Shown: piece by piece, positions 38,415-47,055 of the stretch
How the letters are laid out: each line of letters opens with the position of its first letter
Position numbering within the stretch: the stretch's first letter is position 1
Assembly: GCF_963082495.1 (NCBI RefSeq)
Contig: NZ_CAUJAN010000003.1
Coordinates: forward strand, 1 to 64,000
DNA: 64,000 bases
Source of the DNA: Methanobrevibacter sp. V74
GTDB lineage: Archaea; Methanobacteriota; Methanobacteria; Methanobacteriales; Methanobacteriaceae
Direction of reading: 5' to 3'
Notes under the pieces: model-generated
Told to the model about the DNA's origin: nothing
What the model saw: the letters and a program-made list of their open reading frames with translations, nothing else
Databases searched by the model: none
Program-made: the position numbers and the translations under genes

Positions 38415-38786
38415 ATGTATATTACGCTAATGGCATTTGAGAATATGCACGGGGCAAAACCATTAGTTCTAAATGGAATTGTGAAGCTGACAAAAGAACC
38501 AGAAAATAGACAAGATACAGAAGCAATAGCTTGTGAAATGAGATATTTTGGAAAAATAGGTTATGTATCCAACAGCACCAACACAGTAATTAAAGGTACA
38601 ATGAGTGCTGGAAGATTATATGACAAAATTACTGATGAATACTTTGCAAAAATACAATTTATACACCCCAATGATGCAATAGCTAAAGTACTGTCAATTG
38701 ATGAACTCAGTGAAGAAATTAAAAATCTTGAAAGTGATGTTCATTTCCTCTGTGAAGATTTATCAAAAGTTGAGCTAAAAGAGTGA
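38415..38786 (+). CDS. HIRAN-like domain protein
   Basis: A 123-residue protein. The central part (VKLTKEPENRQDTEAIAC...GKIGYVSNS) follows the HIRAN pattern of a conserved EPxNxxDxxAI followed by GKIGYV. In HLTF/Rad5 this fold binds 3' DNA ends. The C-terminus is helical and acidic. AAGGAGG gives a strong ribosome binding site and a TATA-like CTTAAATAATAG lies at about 38370. It forms an operon with the ARPP-1-like gene (4-base gap). Confidence 0.65.
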   Translation: MYITLMAFENMHGAKPLVLNGIVKLTKEPENRQDTEAIACEMRYFGKIGYVSNSTNTVIKGTMSAGRLYDKITDEYFAKIQFIHPNDAIAKVLSIDELSEEIKNLESDVHFLCEDLSKVELKE

Positions 38787-38790
38787 TAAC

Positions 38791-39735
38791 ATGACAATTA
38801 AATTAGATGAAGTAAATAGAGATATTGATATCCTAACTCCACAAAGCCATAAAAATATTACAATAATACCCCTAAAAACCCAAATTAACAATAAGTTAGA
38901 CATTTTAACACTTAAAAATGGATTCGAACTAGGATTAGTTCAAGTTAAAGAATGTGAAGTCTCAACAGTAAACACATTAATTGTTGAAAACAATGCAATA
39001 ACCCCCTTAATCCTAATTGATGGAGAAGAAGTAATCGGAGGAGATCAAAACCGATTAGTTAACAATACAATAGTTATGGAGCCAAAAAGTACTATGAAAA
39101 TTCCAGTGAGCTGTACTGAAAGAGGTAGATGGGGATACAAAAGTGAATTTAAAAATTCGGACTATATTGCAAATTATAACACAAGAAGGTCAAAAGAAAT
39201 CGCCTCAAGAAGTAGATCCCAATACCAAGACGTCATTTGGTCATCTATTAATGATTTAGAAGATGAAAATTCATATGTTTCACCAACCAGTGCAATGGAA
39301 GAAAGCTATGAACAATTGAAAAGCAATCACGATAAAATTATTAAAGAATTTGAAATTGTTGATGGTCAAAATGGTGTTTTAATCATGATTAATGGTGAAA
39401 TTAAAGGATTTGAATTATTTTTAAACCCAACAATTTACAATGCATTTCATGAAAAAATATTAAAAAGTTATTTAATTGACGCGAAAATTGAAGATAAAAT
39501 ATTTACAGTGAATATTGATACTGTAAGAGAAATAATAAACAATGTATTTGATTCTACATTTGAAAAAAGAGAAAACATGGGGTTAGAAAAACCATATGAT
39601 TTTGAAAATCCCGAAGGGCTTGGAAAACTATACCTTTATGAAAATCAAATTATACACTTATCTTACTTTAATAAAGCAGAAGAGATTATAAATGATGATG
39701 TTTATGAGGATATCCGCTTAAAAACGGATATTTAA
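38791..39735 (+). CDS. ARPP-1/DUF6569-like protein
   Basis: 314 residues, soluble. The segment LILIDGEEVIGGDQNRLVNN, then MEPKSTMKIPVSCTERGRWGY matches what I remember of the ARPP-1 family (DUF6569), a domain of unknown activity linked to ADP-ribose/NAD-related gene neighbourhoods. Downstream, INGEIKGFELF and a C-terminal FEKRENMGLEKPYDF are further conserved-looking blocks. GTGATAAC precedes the ATG. The 3' end overlaps the end of the convergent HsdM-like gene by 18 bases. Confidence 0.6.
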   Translation: MTIKLDEVNRDIDILTPQSHKNITIIPLKTQINNKLDILTLKNGFELGLVQVKECEVSTVNTLIVENNAITPLILIDGEEVIGGDQNRLVNNTIVMEPKSTMKIPVSCTERGRWGYKSEFKNSDYIANYNTRRSKEIASRSRSQYQDVIWSSINDLEDENSYVSPTSAMEESYEQLKSNHDKIIKEFEIVDGQNGVLIMINGEIKGFELFLNPTIYNAFHEKILKSYLIDAKIEDKIFTVNIDTVREIINNVFDSTFEKRENMGLEKPYDFENPEGLGKLYLYENQIIHLSYFNKAEEIINDDVYEDIRLKTDI

Positions 39736-41373
39736 TTCATCCATCATTTTTTCAATTTTTAGATTTAACCTGTTAATGTTAGAATCAATATCTTCTTTTT
39801 GTGAAATTAACTCATCTAGTGAAATGAATTCCCCTTCAAAAGTATCTACATAGCGAGAAACAGACAAATTAAACTTATTATTTTTAATTTCATTTATTGA
39901 AATGAAATTTGAAAATTTAGATACTGTTAATTTGTCTGAAAATACTTTTTTCATTTTATCTATTGTTTTATTATCTAAAATGAGATTTTTCCTAAATAAA
40001 CCTGGGAAAACTCGTTTAGCTCTTTGTGTTTCATAATCTGAAGACATGTCAATAAATAAGATATTCCGATAAACCTTATCTTTTCTAAATACAATAACAA
40101 CTTCAGGCCCTGATTTATCAATTTCACTAGGAATGCGAATAATTGTGTCTATGTAATTCTTCTCAAGAGTCAAATACTTCCTAAGAATTTCAAGTGAATC
40201 TTTAAATAAGAAATTTTCAGAAATACTAATGACCATGATTCCATCATCTTTTAGTGAATCAGCAAGATTAATTAAAAATAAAAATTCACTATCCGCTAAT
40301 GATTTATACTCTCCGGAAAAATCAACATTTGAATCGTTTAAGTCAATTTTATCAACAAGATTTTCAAGAGCTTTATTTAACTCATAATCTTGTTTAAAAG
40401 AATTCTCATCAATATTTAATTTATCAACTAACAATGTTTCAATTTCACAACGTTTACTCCTTTTAACAATTTCCATATTCTGTTGAAAATTTGAGGAATG
40501 ATAATTTTTAATAGCTATAGGAATTCTTGATAAAATAACATCAAATGAAGCTCCATTTATATCTATAGAATTAATTGCATTTTCATGCTTTAAAAAGACA
40601 TTATTTGATGGAAAATTATTTATAAAAAATTTAGCAAATACATATAAGAAATTTGATTTATTTTCATCTTTACCATAACAATACTGGATGTTACTCTCAT
40701 TTAAGGACATGATAGAATCTCCATTTTTAATAAAAGGATCATACACACTGCCCATCCTTTTTTTATCACTTAAAACAAGTTCAGACAGAACTTGGGTGAT
40801 ATAATCAGGATTTGATTCCACATGCATCAATCTTGAGGAAGAGATTACATTAAATACCTCCTTAAATTCAAAATCTTGCTCAAAAACATTTAATTTTGAA
40901 ATTAAATATATCACCTCACAGATATTTTCACTTCCCTCATTGCTAAATTCATATATATCAATTTCATCAATTGTTTTGAATAAATGGTTGAAATATTCCA
41001 TATTATGATATTCCGAACTGAATACTGCATATTTTGGAAATGCATTTAAAAAATATTGTAAAAAGTCCGGTTTTAAGTAATTATCATTGACTACTTCTTC
41101 AATAAAAGCTTCAGGCCTTTTAATAAAAAACCCATTTAATTTTAATGAATCAAGACGAAGCTGTGATTGGAAAACTTTATTCACATAAGCTTCGTCAAGA
41201 GTGACTTCGGCATTTTTTAGCTCCATCAACAAATAATCTTTTACAATATCAGAGCAATATTTATACAAAAATGTGTAAAGGACAATGTAGTCAATTTGAG
41301 GAGGCAGCTTGAATCTTCTTGAATTTGACATTAATTGTTTTAAAATATTGTAGTTATTAGATTTTAAGTTCAT
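39718..41373 (-). CDS. HsdM-like protein lacking methyltransferase catalytic motifs
   Basis: About 551 residues aligned in order with type I modification subunits. N-terminal helical region, then SVYDPFIKNGDSIM where motif I (DPxxGSG) should be, FDVILSRIPIA where motif IV (NPPF/Y) should be, and the HsdM C-terminus (ELISQKEDIDSNINRLNLKIEKMMDEL) with NKFNLSVSRYVDT. Both the SAM-binding Gly-rich loop and the catalytic N/D-PP-Y/F are lost, so it should not methylate DNA. The frame is otherwise intact. ATG 41373 follows GGGGGTA; ATG 41394 is an alternative. It overlaps the HsdS-like gene, so both are co-translated. Confidence 0.75.
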   Translation of the reverse strand: MNLKSNNYNILKQLMSNSRRFKLPPQIDYIVLYTFLYKYCSDIVKDYLLMELKNAEVTLDEAYVNKVFQSQLRLDSLKLNGFFIKRPEAFIEEVVNDNYLKPDFLQYFLNAFPKYAVFSSEYHNMEYFNHLFKTIDEIDIYEFSNEGSENICEVIYLISKLNVFEQDFEFKEVFNVISSSRLMHVESNPDYITQVLSELVLSDKKRMGSVYDPFIKNGDSIMSLNESNIQYCYGKDENKSNFLYVFAKFFINNFPSNNVFLKHENAINSIDINGASFDVILSRIPIAIKNYHSSNFQQNMEIVKRSKRCEIETLLVDKLNIDENSFKQDYELNKALENLVDKIDLNDSNVDFSGEYKSLADSEFLFLINLADSLKDDGIMVISISENFLFKDSLEILRKYLTLEKNYIDTIIRIPSEIDKSGPEVVIVFRKDKVYRNILFIDMSSDYETQRAKRVFPGLFRKNLILDNKTIDKMKKVFSDKLTVSKFSNFISINEIKNNKFNLSVSRYVDTFEGEFISLDELISQKEDIDSNINRLNLKIEKMMDELNIRF

Positions 41374-41932
41374 TACCCCCATCCCATAAATCATTCAATA
41401 TTGCTTCTTTGAGGTTCCTGTCATATTCAACTTGGCGCAAATCCTCAAATATTTTATCATTTATTGTATCCAATAATTTTCCATATTTGATTTGTGTTTC
41501 TAAATCAGGAACATGAAGTTGAAGTTGCTTTATTTCTTTTAGTGATGTGTGAGGCATTTTACCACTGCCTCCAAGTTCATGAAGTTGTTTTTTAATATGG
41601 GCATTAGCAAGTAAATGTGCAATAAATTCTGGATCATAACCTTTTTTAAGTCGTATTATTGCAATTTTATCACTTATAACCAAATTTTCTTGTTTAACGC
41701 AGACTATATCATAGGGATATGTCATTTTAATTAGCACATCATTTCTTTGTGTAAAATACCTGCCTTTAATGTGGTGATTTAAAGTTACTTCTTCAAAATC
41801 AGACAATACTCCATCTTTTTTTATGGATCTCTGTACAATTATTTTGAATTTATCCCCATTTTCATCTAAATAACGCCTATATGAAAGGCCAGAATTTATT
41901 TCAGCTATAGCAGTTAATTTTATTTCTTGCAT
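41357..41932 (-). CDS. half-size HsdS-like DNA specificity protein
   Basis: 191 residues, one target-recognition domain (residues about 5-150, with FTQRNDVLIKMTYPYDIVCV and SDKIAIIRLK) followed by a conserved-helix region (ETQIKYGKLLDTINDKIF). Normal HsdS has two such units; half-size forms dimerise and bind palindromic or symmetric sites. ATG 41932 has AAGGGA upstream; a longer start at 41983 has none. It overlaps the HsdM-like gene. No HsdR lies in the window. Confidence 0.75.
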   Translation of the reverse strand: MQEIKLTAIAEINSGLSYRRYLDENGDKFKIIVQRSIKKDGVLSDFEEVTLNHHIKGRYFTQRNDVLIKMTYPYDIVCVKQENLVISDKIAIIRLKKGYDPEFIAHLLANAHIKKQLHELGGSGKMPHTSLKEIKQLQLHVPDLETQIKYGKLLDTINDKIFEDLRQVEYDRNLKEAILNDLWDGGNELKI

Positions 41933-42010
41933 TTCAATCCCTTGAAGAAAGTTGGAAAAAAATAATGGTGGTTGAATGAGCATTAGTTTTGGTGGTGAGG
42001 CAAAACTAAT

Positions 42011-42355
42011 CTATTGATATAAATCAGTAACATCATCAAGCAGCGGTGTTTCGTCAGTAACTTCTGATAAGTTAACTTTTTCTGCAGAAACGCCTCCAAT
42101 AACCCCTATACTTTGAATGTTATCTTTCAAAACAGCAGTTGATGTTATTCCAAGTCCTTGTGATGACAGTACAAATAAATCAAGGAATATTTCATCTTCC
42201 CCAACGATAAATGCCGGTCCAATATCTTCGGAGGCATTTGTCTGTACATTGATTAATATATGTTTAGTATGGTTCTCTTCTTCAATACCAATTTCTTTTC
42301 TTATATTTTCATCCAAATTTTTTACTTTTTCACTCCAGTTAATTTTAGCATTCAT
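42011..42355 (-). CDS. hypothetical protein upstream of the HsdS-like gene
   Basis: 114 residues, acidic and soluble, probably mixed alpha/beta (HTKHILINVQTNASEDIG, DEIFLDLFVLSSQGLGIT). No recognisable family. GAGGTAATAAT precedes the ATG. It ends 78 bases before the HsdS-like gene on the same strand, so the three may be one transcription unit. Confidence 0.55.
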   Translation of the reverse strand: MNAKINWSEKVKNLDENIRKEIGIEEENHTKHILINVQTNASEDIGPAFIVGEDEIFLDLFVLSSQGLGITSTAVLKDNIQSIGVIGGVSAEKVNLSEVTDETPLLDDVTDLYQ

Positions 42356-42649
42356 ATTATTACCTCGGTTATTTTTTTGTCACCTTAAAATACAATGGTG
42401 TGGTTTTTTAAAATTAATGCATTTTTTAAAAAGTTATGCATTTTTGTAATAATACATTAATTTTAATGATATATAAATTTAACTATTAATATCATATCTT
42501 TCAAAAAAATGCAGTTTTAAAACTGTAATATACTATGTATTTCGTGAAATATATAAAGTTTTTGTATTTTTTAAAAAAATGCAAAAAAGTGTAAAGACAG
42601 AAGCCCACAAAAACATAATAATTAAATGTAATTAAATACTTACTTACAT

Positions 42650-42948
42650 ATGGAAGTTGTAAATGGAAGTATTGAAAATCATCAATACCCCATTTCATGT
42701 TTTGAAAAAATGGAATATCTGAAGCTACTACAGTAATTAATTTGAAGTTAATCTTTTTAGAATGGAAAATCCAATAAATACCTAAAGAGCATTGGTGTAT
42801 TTTAATCAATAAACTCAAAGGAATATCTGAATTTGGCTTCTATAAGTCTTGAAGAATATTTAATGGATTGCTTTTACAAGGTGGTTTTCTTAACCGATGA
42901 TGAATTAAATGTCATTAAAATAGGAATAGCAACTTTTCTGTCGAAATA
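42650..42948 (+). pseudogene. decayed small gene
   Basis: Open pieces in different frames follow one another on the plus strand. MEVVNGSIENHQYPISCFEKMEYLKLLQ (42650-42736) comes first, then PKEHWCILINKLKGISEFGFYKS, then SLEEYLMDCFYKVVFLTDDELNVIKIGIATFLSK ending at TAA 42946. A single frameshift joins the last two. The composition is protein-like but no family is recognised. Confidence 0.4.
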
Positions 42949-43087
42949 ATGTATTTTTAAAAATTAATGAAATTATAATGTAAAAAATTAAGTGAATTTT
43001 TTACTTTAAAAATCAAACAACGAAAAATGCACAAAGTTAGGCATTATATTTTAGCATGATCAGTATTCTTTTTTTAAACCAATGATT

Positions 43088-43163
43088 CTTTGGAGAGTTT
43101 ATAAAAACTCCAAAGCGAGATATATATTATATATATTTAAGACTTCCTAGATATCGTCTTAAA
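43088..43163 (+). promoter_or_regulatory. promoter flanked by two inverted repeats with 12-base spacers
   Basis: Repeat 1 is CTTTGGAG (43088-43095) / CTCCAAAG (43108-43115). Repeat 2 is TTTAAGAC (43136-43143) / GTCTTAAA (43156-43163). Both have perfect 8-base arms and 12-base spacers. The TATA run TATATATTATATATATTT (43120-43137) lies between them. The arrangement fits a regulated promoter for the YhgE-type gene starting at 43172. Confidence 0.6.
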
Positions 43164-43171
43164 CGGGACAC

Positions 43172-45058
43172 GTGAATAAAATGAGTGGAAGAGAGATCAA
43201 CAATATTGTTGAAATTATGAAAAGAGATTTAAAAGCATCATTTTCTAATCCAATTGTAATAATTGTATTAGTTGCTATAATAATCTTACCTTCACTATAC
43301 GCTCTTTTAAATATCCAAGCATGTTGGGATCCTTATGAAAATACCGATTCCATCGAATTTGCAATAGCAAATCTTGATAAAGGAGCTACATACGAAAATC
43401 AACAGTTAAATGTTGGAAATGAAATTGTAAAAGACCTGAAAAATGACAGCAACTATAAATGGGTTTTTGTCACAGAAGATGAACTGCGAGAAGGAGTTAA
43501 TAATGGTGACTATTATGCTGGGATGATAATTCCCAAGGATTTAAGTAAAGATGTCATTTCAATAACAACCGACAATCCAAAATCCGCAAAAATAAATTAC
43601 CTTGTTAATATTAAAGCCAACCCTGTTGCAAATAAACTCACTGATGCTGCAGCAAATGCCGTTTATACCCGTATAAATGCTAAAATCGTTGAATTTATTG
43701 ACATAGCCGCATATGGAAAATTAGGTGAATTACAAGACGGTTTATCTTCAGGAGCAGGACAACTTTCAAGCGGGGCTACTCAACTTTCAAATGGAGCGAA
43801 TAAAATCGCCTCTGGAGCAGACCACGTATCATCTGGAGCAAATTCCGTGAGTTCCGGTGCCAGTAAAGTAAAATCAGGTGCTTCAGATGTGAATCATGGT
43901 GCCAACAAAATAAAGTCAGGGTCAAAATCTGTTGAAAACGGAGCAAGCAAAGTATCCTCATCAGCAGATAAAATTAAATCTGGTTCCAAGCAAGTTCAAA
44001 AAGGTGCAAGTGATTTAGAATCATCAGTTGATCCATCAACATTACCTGGACCTGTAAAAGGAGTAGTTGAGGGTTCAGTTAATCTTGCAAATTCGAGTTC
44101 GAAACTAGCGGGAGGATCCAGTGACCTGGCAGAGGGTTCTGTTCAATTAGCCAGCAGTTCTTCAAAACTTGCAAATGGTGCAAGTGATGTTGCAGGAGGA
44201 GCCAGCAATGTAGCTGACGGTGCAAACAAGTTAGCAGATGGTTCTACTGAATTAGCAAACGGCGCGCTAAGTCTTGCAGCAGGTTCCCAATTATTATCAA
44301 ATTCAGCGACACAAGCATTATTTTCAGCAGCTAGTGCATTATATGGTGCATCAAATTCACTTTCAGGAATAACCGGAGTTAACGAATCACAAATCGGAGA
44401 TTATATTTATTCCCCGATTAAATTAGAACGTAACGAAGTATATCCCGTTGAAAATTATGGATCTAATGTTGCACCATTTTACATTGTTTTATCAATGTGG
44501 GTTGGAGCGGTAATTACCTGCGTAATGCTTAGAATAGAAAGTAGTACTGAAACCAAATATTCACCTATTGAAATGTACTTTGGAAAACTATTATTATTTA
44601 TAATAATGAGTTTGCTTCAAGCAGCTGTTACAATTTCAGGATTATTTTTATTAGGAGTTGAAATTGAAAATCCCTTACTGTTTACATTTTCAGCAGCACT
44701 GATATCGGTGACCTTTATGGTGTTAATGTATTCTTTAATATCTGCCCTGGGACAAGTTGGAAAAGGAATTGGAGTGGTTCTTTTAGTACTTCAAATTTCT
44801 GGAACTGGAGGAATCTATCCAATTGAAATTATGGATAATGTTTTCCAAACACTTTATCCATACCTGCCAATGACATATGCTATTGATTTGATTAGAGAAG
44901 CCCAATTAGGAGTGGTTTGGTCCAATTATCTTCCAGCATTAGCTATTTCAATTGGAATTGCTGTTGTAACAGTCATTGTTGCAGTCATTATTAAAGAAAA
45001 AGCAGATGATGCAGCTCACTACTTTGAAGAGCGTTTAAATGATACAGGTTTATTTTAA
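43172..45058 (+). CDS. YhgE/Pip-type ABC-2-like membrane protein
   Basis: 628 residues. One membrane helix near residues 28-48, then an extracytoplasmic part (ACWDPYENTDSIEFAIANLDKGA... ) typical of YhgE/Pip (phage infection protein). A long stretch of near-heptad Ser-Gly-Ala repeats (about 195-395: LSSGATQLSNGANKIASGA) probably forms an extended coiled coil. About five C-terminal helices (435-615) make an ABC-2-type permease domain. Related proteins take part in export across the envelope or bind phage. GTG 43172 or ATG 43181 are possible starts. No ATPase gene is adjacent. Confidence 0.85.
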   Translation: MNKMSGREINNIVEIMKRDLKASFSNPIVIIVLVAIIILPSLYALLNIQACWDPYENTDSIEFAIANLDKGATYENQQLNVGNEIVKDLKNDSNYKWVFVTEDELREGVNNGDYYAGMIIPKDLSKDVISITTDNPKSAKINYLVNIKANPVANKLTDAAANAVYTRINAKIVEFIDIAAYGKLGELQDGLSSGAGQLSSGATQLSNGANKIASGADHVSSGANSVSSGASKVKSGASDVNHGANKIKSGSKSVENGASKVSSSADKIKSGSKQVQKGASDLESSVDPSTLPGPVKGVVEGSVNLANSSSKLAGGSSDLAEGSVQLASSSSKLANGASDVAGGASNVADGANKLADGSTELANGALSLAAGSQLLSNSATQALFSAASALYGASNSLSGITGVNESQIGDYIYSPIKLERNEVYPVENYGSNVAPFYIVLSMWVGAVITCVMLRIESSTETKYSPIEMYFGKLLLFIIMSLLQAAVTISGLFLLGVEIENPLLFTFSAALISVTFMVLMYSLISALGQVGKGIGVVLLVLQISGTGGIYPIEIMDNVFQTLYPYLPMTYAIDLIREAQLGVVWSNYLPALAISIGIAVVTVIVAVIIKEKADDAAHYFEERLNDTGLF

Positions 45059-45083
45059 GGATTGAACTGGCTAATTCAATCCT
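45058..45083 (+). terminator. terminator of the YhgE-type gene
   Basis: A perfect 9-bp stem AGGATTGAA / TTCAATCCT with an 8-base loop immediately follows the stop codon, and a T-rich tract follows it. Confidence 0.7.
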
Positions 45084-45097
45084 ATTTTTTAATTTTT

Positions 45098-45139
45098 TAA
45101 AAAAAAAACAGTAAACTGAGACAAGTTATGCCTCAGTTT
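45098..45139 (-). terminator. terminator of the mtrA paralogue
   Basis: On the minus strand AAACTGAG / CTCAGTTT forms an 8-bp stem (arms at 45113-45120 and 45132-45139) with the mtrA stop codon in the loop. A T10 run follows. It sits back-to-back with the terminator of the convergent gene. Confidence 0.65.
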
Positions 45140-45689
45140 TTTTCTTAGAATCTTTTTTGTTGACAATTACTAATTTTTCTTCTTCTTCGTCAACTTCCAT
45201 TACAATAGGTTCTGCTTCTAGTGCTCCAGGATCTTTTTCAACACATTCATTGATTTTTGATTGAATTGCCCCAATATCTTCAGTGTCAATTAAATCAACA
45301 ATTTCTAATTGTTGCTGGAATCTTTCAACACCTTCAAGAGGAACATTTTCAACAAATGGAATTGCCCCAGTAGCGCCAATGATTTTCTTTTTATCTGCAT
45401 CCGCACCGTTTTCGTATAACGCTTTAAAACTTTGACCAGTAATATGACCTTGTACTTCGGCACCAGCCAAAATTAAAAATCTAATGTTCGGATTGGATAT
45501 AATATTTGCAACTACTTTCTCAATACCTAAGTTTTCTGTTTTACATGGTCCTGCAATAGCTGCTCCTGTCAGATCAGCTTCAATATGGGAAGCAAGAGTA
45601 GTTACCGCAACAGGACTTTCTGGGTCACCTACAATATAATCACCACTAATAACCGGCCAACCATCTGCAGGTGCTTTTTTATCAGCCAT
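45126..45689 (-). CDS. MtrA-like corrinoid protein without membrane anchor
   Basis: 187 residues, homologous to the A subunit of methyl-H4MPT:CoM methyltransferase, which binds cobamide through a His. [37 protein letters not shown] and [12 protein letters not shown] are the MtrA signatures. Canonical MtrA continues to a C-terminal transmembrane helix; this one ends in an acidic-then-Lys-rich soluble tail. It stands alone, away from an mtrEDCBAFGH operon, so it is probably a soluble paralogue. Start ATG 45689 has GGAGG upstream; an in-frame start 5 codons earlier lacks one. Confidence 0.85.
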   Translation of the reverse strand: MADKKAPADGWPVISGDYIVGDPESPVAVTTLASHIEADLTGAAIAGPCKTENLGIEKVVANIISNPNIRFLILAGAEVQGHITGQSFKALYENGADADKKKIIGATGAIPFVENVPLEGVERFQQQLEIVDLIDTEDIGAIQSKINECVEKDPGALEAEPIVMEVDEEEEKLVIVNKKDSKKKTEA

Positions 45690-45763
45690 GATAGATTCCT
45701 CCATTTATTTTAATTGAATTTAAAATTCATGAACATTAAATATGTCTCAATAATCCTTAACTA

Positions 45764-46054
45764 TTAATAATATAATTCAGAAGGTTTTCCAATATATTCA
45801 AAATCATCTTTATTATCTAAATATTTAACACCAATTACTTTGCCGTCTGGGAATTTTGTAACCACACTCATTCCGTCATTAACATCGATAACAATCAATT
45901 TTGTGTTTTTTTCACCAACTGTTTCTATTTCAATAACTTCATCATTTTGAATAAGTTCTGCACCTTCAAAATCATTACTAATATCTGTTGAATACCAATG
46001 TTGTGGTAATTTAATTTTAACCTCTAGATAATCCAATAAATCTTTAACATGCAT
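45764..46054 (-). CDS. small hypothetical protein
   Basis: 96 residues, acidic, probably a beta-rich single domain (IQNDEVIEIETVGEKNTKLIVIDVNDGMSVVTKFPDGKVIGV). No family recognised. It lies between the mtrA paralogue and the nitroreductase on the same strand, with gaps of about 75-85 bases, so each may have its own promoter. Confidence 0.55.
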   Translation of the reverse strand: MHVKDLLDYLEVKIKLPQHWYSTDISNDFEGAELIQNDEVIEIETVGEKNTKLIVIDVNDGMSVVTKFPDGKVIGVKYLDNKDDFEYIGKPSELYY

Positions 46055-46138
46055 TTTAATACCTTCTAATTACCTATGTATAAGAGTTAATTTAAAACAT
46101 ATATAAATATTTTGTAACTATTTAAGGGTAAAAAGTAT

Positions 46139-46657
46139 TTAAACTAAAAAGTGTATCCTACTCTTATCAATGTCAGCTTCCTTGTGGGGTTTAGGGATAT
46201 CTTCTGAGTGACCCAATGCAAGAATCCCCACAATCCTGTAATGATTATCAATTTTTAAAATATCCCTTACAATTTCTTCTGAATCAATACCCTCTTTACT
46301 TCTTAAGTGTATTTGTACCCAGCAACTTCCTACCCCCAGTTCTGTTGCCATTAAATGCATATAAGTCAGAGCAATTGATGAGTCCTCACACCAAGTATCT
46401 GCAATCATCGTATCTGCAATAACAACTATGGCCTTATTAGCCCCTTTGATTAAATCTGCACCATGATTCTTAGATTTTGATAATTTTTCCAAGGTTTCAG
46501 CCCTTTCAACTACCATAAAGTTACATGGTTTTCTATTCATACTTGTTGGAGCAAGAAGTGCCGCTTGCAAGATTTTATCCAATTCTTCTTTTGTTATCTG
46601 CTCGTCACCAAATTTCCTTGTACTCCTTCTTTTAAGCATTACATCCATAAGTCCCAT
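46139..46657 (-). CDS. nitroreductase-family flavoprotein
   Basis: 172 residues, the usual length. It begins MDVMLKRRSTRKF, the FMN-phosphate-binding Arg-rich motif, followed by APTSMNRKPCNFMVVE and later LGVGSCWVQIHLR and GILALGHSE, as in nitroreductases. It is probably an FMN-dependent NAD(P)H oxidoreductase of unknown substrate. Start candidates are ATG 46657 and ATG 46648. A MITE-like element lies about 50 bases upstream of the start, so its promoter may have been altered. Confidence 0.85.
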   Translation of the reverse strand: MGLMDVMLKRRSTRKFGDEQITKEELDKILQAALLAPTSMNRKPCNFMVVERAETLEKLSKSKNHGADLIKGANKAIVVIADTMIADTWCEDSSIALTYMHLMATELGVGSCWVQIHLRSKEGIDSEEIVRDILKIDNHYRIVGILALGHSEDIPKPHKEADIDKSRIHFLV

Positions 46658-47055
46658 ACTAATATTTTTAGAAAAATAAGTAATTATATATTGTGATGTA
46701 TAATGAACGGACTCTTTCAAAAACTTGTGTGATAACTAATTTTTTCGATTAATCTATTCATTTAAATTTTTCAAAATAACTGATTAATTAGCTTTAAATT
46801 ATAAAAATAACTCCAAATATTAAGAAAAAGTTTTTAATAAAAAACTTGCAAATATTTAAATCAAACAAGTTTTTGAAAGTGCCAATGAACGGGAAAGATA
46901 AATAAAATTATATTATTGGCCGATAAATATTAGATGAAAAATATTTTAAATGGAATAATTTTATCAAAAATAGCAGTTTAATTAATCAAAAAATCAATTA
47001 TATTGAAGAAAGTTTTCTTGTGAAAAATAGAAAAAGTTGATAGAGAATTTAATCC
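46658..47055. other. intergenic region with the MITE
   Basis: The MITE (46711-46883) and its target duplications make up about half. The remaining 160 bases are AT-rich with no gene and contain the 3' flank of the large adhesin-like gene. Confidence 0.5.
46711..46883. mobile_element. 173-bp MITE with a 9-bp target duplication
   Basis: The terminal inverted repeat core TTTCAAAAACTTGT occurs at the left end and, inverted, at the right end (perfect over 14 bases). AATGAACGG directly flanks both sides (46702-46710 and 46884-46892) as a 9-bp target-site duplication. There is no open frame inside. It shares terminal sequence with the 146-bp element at 794-939. Confidence 0.8.

Larger units (their letters stand above)
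42356..43171. other. long intergenic region before the YhgE-type gene
   Basis: It holds the decayed gene at 42650-42948 and the promoter with inverted repeats at 43088-43163. A minus-strand 105-codon frame in the middle (42501-42818) looks like random AT-rich sequence. Nothing else is visible. Confidence 0.45.

Noticed and set aside
39718-41932. A functional type I restriction-modification system
   Set aside because: No HsdR gene is in the window and the HsdM-like protein lacks both catalytic motifs.
42501-42818. 105-codon minus-strand frame before the YhgE-type gene
   Set aside because: Rich in Phe/Tyr/Ile/Lys as expected from random AT-rich DNA, no ribosome binding site, and the plus strand shows protein-like remnants instead.
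43760-44320. Repeated Ser-Gly-Ala stretch as a DNA tandem repeat or CRISPR-like array
   Set aside because: The repeats are at the protein level with variable codons, within one intact reading frame of the YhgE-type protein.
46139-46720. Longer nitroreductase from 46720
   Set aside because: The extra 21 residues run into the MITE end, have no ribosome binding site and do not match the family start.
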